Positions 62,264-64,000 of a stretch of 64,000 nt of DNA are shown here, in pieces. The notes under the pieces are model-generated. The model did not search any database. It worked only from the letters and a program-made list of their open reading frames with translations, and was not told the origin of the DNA. Positions within the stretch are counted from its first letter, which is position 1, and each line of letters begins with the position of its first letter. The position numbers and the translations under genes were made by a program. Source of the stretch: Mycteria americana (Eukaryota; Chordata; Aves; Ciconiiformes; Ciconiidae); assembly GCF_035582795.1 (NCBI RefSeq), contig NC_134373.1, positions 14,778,001 through 14,842,000 on the forward strand. The letters are read 5' to 3'.

Positions 62264-64000
62264 GTTAGACCTTCCCCTGTGACTGCAGTAACCCAGGGTC
62301 TGGAGAGGGTAGAGATGGGCAGAGTATCCAGCAGCTGAAATGCTGAACTCTGAAACTGGTAGGCATGCACAAGGCAGAATAACCATGACACATAAATGTC
62401 TGTCAGTGGAGTAGAATAAGTATGGCATACAGTGTTTTCCATGAAGACAGGCATTCTCCAGCTTTGTGTTTTAAAATGTGGATTGTTTGTTCAGCAGTAT
62501 CTGGGCCTAGTTTCTTAAATGTCATGAAGTTAGTGGCCTGCTAAAATTTATTCTTATTAATTAATCTATGTATTTTGGCTGCCTTCAAATATCTGGTACT
62601 TTACTAAGCCCAGTTCTTTAGAAGGTGTGCAGTCTGGTCTGCAGTTCACTGCTTCAATTCAGATTTTGTTTTTCAGACAGCTTTTTTTGAAAAGTCTGTA
62701 CCTCCTCTTACTTCTCTTCCCAGCGAATCAAACTTAAGCTCATGCTTTTTGTTAGATTTAACTCAATCTAACATTAAATGAAACTTGGCAACAAGATAAA
62801 TATCTTCTAACAACTCTGAAGGTTACCTTCTGTGGGAATTCTTTCTAGATAATGTCAACATCCCTCCAGCTCTCAGCATACTGAGAGTTGGTTGATTCAT
62901 ATTTGCGCAGAAACAGAGTAAGTCTGAACCCTGCCATTATGTCTGGGGTACCAGGAGCATCTTTTTGCTGTTGTGGTTTTCCTTTACAGGATGTGTGACT
63001 GGGGGGGGGTTGGGGAGGCTAACATGAGAGGCAGGCTGGAGCAGGGTCCTGAGAGTATATTCTGGTTACGGGATGCTTTTGTTCCTGGACCGTGGGCTGT
63101 GGTTCATGACAGTTGGAGGGTTTATTGTTAGGGAGGTGGCATGATGCTGAAGAGCTGCTCAGAGGTGCGATGTAGAGGTACATTACTAGTTTACAAAGTT
63201 GTGTAAATGTCTCCAAACTTAAACTACAGCAAAATCTTTCCAGAACTGGCAAGCTCTTGCTGTTTTTTCTTTTCCGTTATTTTTGCCTTTTATTACACAA
63301 AAAGATTACGTTGTTTTGGGTAGACTGGCAAAGCCAGGTATGCCTGTCATCACTGCTCTGGTTAATTTAAGTAACCACAGAGTCTCTTCAGTTACGAAAT
63401 TTTTCACAGGAGTAATATTGCTAACTAAAACTTTGCTCAGTCAAAGTGCAGTTGATGACAGAAATGGCTGAAGGAAAACAGTCAGGCTACAGACAGCTTT
63501 TTGTCAACCTAGAAAACAACGTGTACAGAGGTGAAATTCAGGCCTGGAATCGCCAGCTTTATCTACATGAAGGTGACAAACGCCTTGAGAGCAGGCTAAC
63601 ACCGAGCGAGCTGTGTAATGCTTGCAGTACTCATCCACACTGCTGTCTGGTTGCCTGCTTGCAGCTCAGGCTCAAAGCATTGAGGCTGTGCTGAGGAAGC
63701 GCTCAGCTCCGGGCACCTGCTGGTGGATTGGGCTGTAGCACATTGATGAAGGAGAGCTTTTACCCATGTTGAGCATGCTCAGGCTCTGCCACTCCAGAGC
63801 TCAGTCTAAGTTTGTCTGAGCATATGCTTGCATGTAAGCTCTGGGGATGCTCGGCATGTTTTGATTTATGAACAGGCTTGGAAGTGCACTTGACTGTCCA
63901 TGTAGACATACCCAATATATTGTACTCCAAAGACTGACCTCATTTTAAGGGTCACCTGTGTTGACACTCACTTACTGCTGTCCTTGGCTCTGTTGCAGGG
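62264..64000 (+). other. INO80D intron running to the window edge
   Basis: It starts with the weak donor GTTAGA. A G9 run lies near 63002-63010. The window ends in a pyrimidine-rich stretch plus CAG (63996-63998), which may be an acceptor. The two bases left do not allow the next exon to be confirmed. Confidence 0.5.

Noticed and set aside
63446-63694. 82-codon frame near the right edge, and a possible old transposon in 63440-63960
   Set aside because: Some phrases (CATGTAGACATACCC) recall reptile transposon ends, but no terminal repeats or coding match could be established.
63996-64000. CAG|GG at the window end as the next INO80D exon
   Set aside because: Only two bases follow. Joined to the preceding AG they would give Arg where the human protein, as I recall it, has Ser, so it cannot be accepted.

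Overview
This is a vertebrate nuclear window, almost certainly from a bird. All host genes have GT-AG introns. The main interspersed repeat is a CR1 LINE with the avian-type 3' tail (ATTCTATG repeated), and one intron holds an LTR of a type familiar from avian genomes. Gene order (GPR1/CMKLR2, EEF1B2, NDUFS1, INO80D) matches the block on human 2q33.3. Species cannot be named from the sequence alone.

Layout. (1) 1-3.5 kb: GPR1/CMKLR2 on +, a seven-helix chemerin-family receptor whose coding sequence lies in one exon, with a 3'UTR of about 1.7 kb. (2) 3.5-6.4 kb: space between convergent genes. It is mostly empty but holds an isolated CpG-rich patch at 5.58-5.95 kb with a CTCF-like core, a potential G-quadruplex and splice donors on both strands. 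(3) 6.4-10.4 kb: EEF1B2 on -, six coding exons giving 224 residues. A box C/D snoRNA (SNORD51) lies in intron 3 and a box H/ACA snoRNA (probably SNORA41) in intron 4. (4) 9.9-11.6 kb: a CpG island shared by the head-to-head EEF1B2 (TATA plus 5'TOP start) and NDUFS1 promoters, with a degenerate array of GGAA...GCCGA motifs on the NDUFS1 side. (5) 11.0-27.2 kb: NDUFS1 on +, 18 coding exons giving 728 residues with all three N-terminal Fe-S cluster motifs intact. A solo LTR sits in intron 10 and a CR1 copy in intron 11. (6) 27-36.6 kb: AT-rich intergenic DNA with one old CR1/L3-like tail, one CTCF-like motif and weak exon-like signals on -. (7) 36.6-64 kb: the 5' half of INO80D on +, with a GC-rich promoter and untranslated first exon, a first intron of about 9.5 kb, and four coding exons covering about the first 433 residues. 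The gene runs off the right edge.

Functionally the window is ordinary housekeeping plus one receptor: translation elongation (eEF1B with two rRNA-modification guide RNAs in its introns), respiratory complex I, and the INO80 chromatin remodeller. No operon-like, CRISPR-like or evidently novel coding system was found. The best leads are regulatory: the isolated CpG patch between convergent genes, the motif array at the NDUFS1 promoter, and the canonical DRY motif in this GPR1. Coordinates of exons were derived by reading splice sites and codon phase by hand; every phase across the three spliced genes closes correctly.
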